A DNA stretch of 64,000 nucleotides from Verpa conica (Eukaryota > Ascomycota > Pezizomycetes > Pezizales > Morchellaceae), in the NCBI GenBank assembly GCA_033030425.1, contig JAUFSD010000016.1, forward strand, positions 744,001 through 808,000, given 5' to 3'. A program made the translations under genes and the position numbers. Positions 60,511 through 64,000 of the stretch are shown here, one piece after another; position 1 is the first letter of the stretch, and every line of letters begins with the position of its first letter. The notes under the pieces were generated by a model. It had not been told where the DNA came from and made no database searches. It saw nothing but the letters and a program-made list of their open reading frames with translations.

Positions 60511-61941
60511 ATGACCCTGCACCATGGAATGTTAGGCCCATCTCTACTAGAACGCTTGACATCCTCCATATCTCCTCTCTTCTATCGATCAGCTACTCCA
60601 TCTCCATCTCCATCCGCACCTCCATCTCCGCCTCTATCAGAATCATCACTTGACTCATCACAAATAGCTCCCTCAACTCCTCCGCCGACGGTAACCGAAC
60701 ACAATACAAGAATGCGCATGGACTCGGAAAGCCACCCCATAGAATCGATGAACGGTGATACAAACGGTGTCCCAGCTCTTAGAAGTGCGGATGTTTTGGC
60801 AGCAGCTGGTTACAAGGGAACTTGGTCGGCCGATAAAGAAAAGGCAACAGGAATCTACTCTTTGGGGCCTCGACGATAGCTAACTTCTCAATAGATCCTC
60901 CTTAGTCCATATGACTACTTGCTCTCGCACCCAGGGAAGGATATCCGCCACCAGCTTCTGGTGGCCTTCAACGCCTGGCTCAAGATTCCCGATGCCTCAC
61001 TAGAGATCGTGAGCAAGGTTGTAGCTATGTTGCACACAGCTTCTCTCCTGTAAGCTACTAATCAGTCTGACCCTAGCACTTCTACTCCGGAAACTGACGC
61101 AAAGAGGACTACAGAGTTGACGATGTCGAGGATAGCTCAAACCTTCGTCGTGGTTTCCCCGTAGCACATAGCATATTCGGGGTGGCACAAACAATTAACT
61201 CTGCCAATTATGTATACTTTTGCGCATTGGAAGAGCTATCGAAGCTCAACAATCCAAACGTTCTCAAAATCTTTACAGAAGAGCTGTTGAATCTCCACCG
61301 GGGACAGGGGATGGATCTTTTTTGGAGGGATACATTGACAACACCATCCGAGGATGACTATCTAGAGATGGTCAGCAACAGTCGGTTCCCTTTCTTTCCG
61401 CCCCCCTATGGGTTCTTCTAATATTGGTTTTCGGGTCCAGAAACTGGAGGTCTTTTCCGTCTTGCCGTCAAACTTATGCAATCCGAAAGTGCCTCTAATG
61501 AGGATTACGTACCTCTCGTCAATCTGATGGGGCTTATCTATCAGATCCGCGACGACTACATAAATCTTCAATGTGACCAGGTATGCGGATTCCCTCGATC
61601 CCTCTAAATAGTTATTCTGGTCTAAAGACTGATATTTCTTTTAGTACGCAAAACATAAAGGATTTGCCGAGGACTTGACAGAGGGTAAGTTCTCGTTTCC
61701 GATCATCCATGCAATACGCACAGACGAATCAAACCGGCAACTCCTGAATATTCTGAAACAACGCACGAGGGATGATGACGTCAAGATGTACGCGGTTAAG
61801 TACATGAGGGAACAGACAGGAAGCTTCGATTATACCAAGAATGTGCTATCCGACCTGCACCGGAAAGCTAATGATATGCTGGAAGAACGCGGGGGTAACC
61901 CCCTACTGACGGGGTTCTTAGGCAAGATGAGGATCGAGTAG
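60511..61941 (+). CDS. BTS1: Geranylgeranyl diphosphate synthase
   Basis: Five exons: 60511-60843, 60895-61049, 61115-61380, 61441-61580, 61645-61941; 396 residues. The first 110 residues are Ser/Pro-rich and variable. The prenyltransferase domain starts at about residue 112 ([20 protein letters not shown]). The first aspartate-rich motif is [12 protein letters not shown] at residues 165-176, the second is DDYINL at 289-294, and [10 protein letters not shown] follows; all are characteristic of type III eukaryotic GGPP synthases. It condenses FPP with IPP to GGPP for protein prenylation, carotenoids and other diterpenoid products. Single-gene context without terpene cyclase suggests the housekeeping enzyme. 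Intron 1 appears to use a GC donor. The start at 60511 is chosen as first in-frame ATG; 60529 is an alternative. Confidence 0.93.
60844..60894 (+). other. Predicted GC-AG intron in the GGPP synthase gene
   Basis: The family requires the join between ...ADKEK and ILLSPYDYL. The only phase-conserving solution I find has the donor AAG/GCAACA and acceptor CAATAG, 51 nt, with a GCTAAC branch site 16 bases before the acceptor. There is no GT in the last coding codons that gives a conserved join. GC-AG introns are a known minor class. Confidence 0.7.
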
Positions 61942-63199
61942 CTGTAGGGCTGATATAATTGCTATCATGTTTACCGTTTTTTGTGTAGTTTTTTTATCTC
62001 CTTTATCGTCTATTATTTTCCTTGCTCTGGGGTTTGGTATGGTCCTGGGTTTGATTAAAAAATTCTCTCATTTATCTCTGGGAGGGTGGCGGACTTTGGG
62101 TTTGTTGGGGTTCTTGCTTTTTTATCTCTTTGACGTTTTTGGGAATTGGGACTCGTTTTGGGATAGGGTTGCTACCGTTTCATTTGACCTATCTATCTTT
62201 GTGATATGATTTTTTGTATACTATCTACATAATTATATCGCTCATATCATATAAGATTATTTAAAGCTAGATGAAGTAGTTCTATTAAAAGACATCTTTC
62301 CTGCGGTCTAGGCCTAGAGAGAATATCCCCTAAACGAATATGATTGAACTTTTTATCTCAGTCTCAGTGGTCCTGAGCGCATTGATTATGCATACATGTA
62401 ACCGTGTATTCAGTAAACCCCCAAGCAACTTAGTATAATACTGTCAACCTCGGCTCGATGGATCGATTTCCCGATATCAATCTATCCGGCGGCTAGCAAA
62501 CCCCCGAGTCCGATTCCGGGGCTACGTGTTGCGCCCCTCCGGTGAAACCACTAGAGCTCAAAACGATTAGAAGAGAACCTGTCAGACCGGACTTAACGAG
62601 TAGTTTCTTTGCTCGGACTCGAATTTATTTATAAATCTTAGCCAGAAACCAATATCATTGTCCCAAATTAATTGCCAAAAAATCCCCCATTTCAATTATT
62701 CTTTTCAGTCTTTATATAACGTAAAGCAAAAAGCCCAGCATCAGAGGAAATTTTTTTTTAGAAGGAAAAAAAATTGTCCGCCCCCTGTTTAATTTGTGAT
62801 GACGCAAGAGATCAAGAAAAAACGGGCCAAGAAAATCCCAAGAGAACCAGTTAACAAATTTCGAAACACCCCACCGAAGGTACAAAAGGAAAAGTATGTA
62901 GGAAAAATAGAATGATGAAGGAGGATAGAGAAATAAAGAAAGTCCCCCGAGAACTGCATAGAGAAATGACAGAAGATATAAAAAAAGTCCAGGGAAAGGT
63001 ACCTAATACAAGAAATAGAGGAGGGGGGGGGGGAATATATTATATAGATCGGATCTTGACCCTCAAATATATCAGAAGATATCAGGAATTAGACTAGAAT
63101 AATAACTATGATAAGAGTGGGCCATTGGTTATGCAGGTAAACTACAGTCTCCAAAATTTACCAAGTTCTCATTATAATCCATTAGCTACCGCCTGTAGC
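61942..63199. other. Convergent intergenic region after GGPP synthase
   Basis: 3' sequences of two convergent genes. A T-rich open frame of 80 codons (61967-62209) directly after the GGPPS stop reads like a membrane peptide only because of base composition. A-runs at 62750-62780 and a G11 run at 63023-63033 are present. No gene was recognised. Confidence 0.5.
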
Positions 63200-64000
63200 C
63201 TATTCACTACCCTTTCCAGCAGTCTGATTGAGTTGTTTCTGTGCAGCTAGTGCCGCCATCTTCTGGTGGTATCCTGGTGCCGGATTAAATTTTCTGACTG
63301 TTCGGATATCATCTGCGGCATACCCGGGAATACGAATGTTCCAATTACGTTCGAGGATAATTTGGATATCCTTAATATCGAGAGTATCGGAGCCACGGAG
63401 CTTGGCCATTTTACAGGCAGTGGTGGCGATGTTGTCGATAAATTCGTCGACGAGCTCAAGGATTGACTAGAATGTGAAAGTTAGTGATAGGTTGTGACGG
63501 TAGGGTAATGGAGAGGGAAAGGATGACATAAGTAGAAAAAAATGACGGTATCCTGTGATAGGAGGTGTAGGGTTTAAAAATAGTAGACCTCATGGCGAGG
63601 GGATGGAGATCATAATACAACGGCAGCTTCCGTGTCTTGGCATAAGGCAAAATATCAAAAGCAAGAATAAGCGAGGAGTCAACAAACCTCTTCTACATCA
63701 GGATCCAGTTTCTCCTCCGGATCAATCTGCTTAACTAGCTCTTCTAGCTTTCTCTTGCTCAGTAGCCCCATCCCACCTTCATCAAACTCGAAAGCTGGTT
63801 GTTTGATGATTGCAGGAGTACTCATCATTTGATTTCCAGAAGAATTCATTCCACCACTAAGTGTAGGTCGTGCAGCTGGCATAGCAATGGGTTGAGGCGC
63901 AGCAACAGCAAGACTCTTGGGAATCGGTAGACGATGTCCCTGTGCTGTGTCGCGGGTGGTTTGTGCGGGATGGGTGTTCGTAGTTGGAGAAGCAGCAGAT
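63200..64000 (-). CDS. TAF12: TAF12, TFIID/SAGA histone-fold subunit (5' part missing at window edge)
   Basis: Two exons seen on the minus strand: from the window edge at 64000 to 63688, and 63200-63466, separated by a 221-nt intron. About 193 C-terminal residues are visible and the frame is still open at the edge. The conserved block LLSKRKLEELVKQIDPEEKL begins the histone fold, and continues across the intron as DPDVEE/SILELVDEFIDNIA, then CKMAKLRGSDTLDIKDIQ and LERNWNIRIPGYA. This is the TAF12/TAF61 signature; the subunit pairs with TAF4 in TFIID and with Ada1 in SAGA. Upstream visible sequence is Thr/Pro/Gln-rich, as usual. The stop is TAG at 63202-63200. Confidence 0.92.

Noticed and set aside
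60067..60525. 152-codon minus frame before GGPP synthase
   Set aside because: Overlaps the start of a confident gene on the other strand and lacks recognisable features.

Overview
This window comes from a filamentous ascomycete nuclear genome. The evidence is short GT-AG introns (about 50-95 nt) with CTAAC/CTGAC branch sites, two Zn(II)2Cys6 regulators with fungal-type middle domains, fungal versions of CLU1, Rsm10, Clf1 and Scs3, and a fungal NLR (hydrolase + NB-ARC + TPR). Gene density is low: 14 genes in 64 kb, separated by AT-rich decayed DNA. Together with the NLR type this suggests a Pezizomycete-like genome (truffle/morel group). That placement is inference, not proof. I rebuilt gene models by hand from splice signals, reading phase and family conservation; every complete model closes in phase.

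Layout, left to right: decayed DNA; Zn2Cys6 factor 1 (+, 3125-6339); a 4.5 kb decayed spacer; a small secreted, probably GPI-anchored protein (-); CLU1 (-); a mitochondrial AAA-type ATPase (-) divergent from a FIT2/SCS3 lipid-droplet protein (+); NDUFAF5-type complex I assembly methyltransferase (-) divergent from the NLR (+, 26134-29905). The NLR ends in eight nearly identical 126-bp TPR units followed by a mutated ninth. Next come a zinc alcohol/formaldehyde dehydrogenase-like gene (+) with ten exons including an 8-nt microexon, and a short SOD1-like gene (+) that has lost its metal ligands. A gene-poor stretch (35.7-45.9 kb) holds one proline-rich hypothetical protein (-) and a foldback repeat. 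Zn2Cys6 factor 2 (-, 45873-49743) and another decayed spacer follow. The right end is conserved housekeeping: RSM10 (-) divergent from CLF1 (+) over a 254-bp shared promoter, GGPP synthase (+) with a GC-AG intron, and the 3' part of TAF12 (-) running off the edge.

The housekeeping genes serve mitochondria (CLU1, AAA ATPase, NDUFAF5, RSM10), lipids/isoprenoids (FIT2, GGPPS), splicing (CLF1) and transcription (TAF12, two regulators). They do not form a biosynthetic cluster. The accessory part is 26-36 kb: NLR, dehydrogenase and pseudo-SOD between decayed DNA. I saw no tRNA, rRNA, CRISPR or intact transposon. The most unusual signals are the homogenised NLR repeats with a RIP-like broken tail, the 8-nt microexon, the ligand-less SOD1 paralogue, the GC-AG intron, and the 250-residue acidic tail on mitochondrial uS10.
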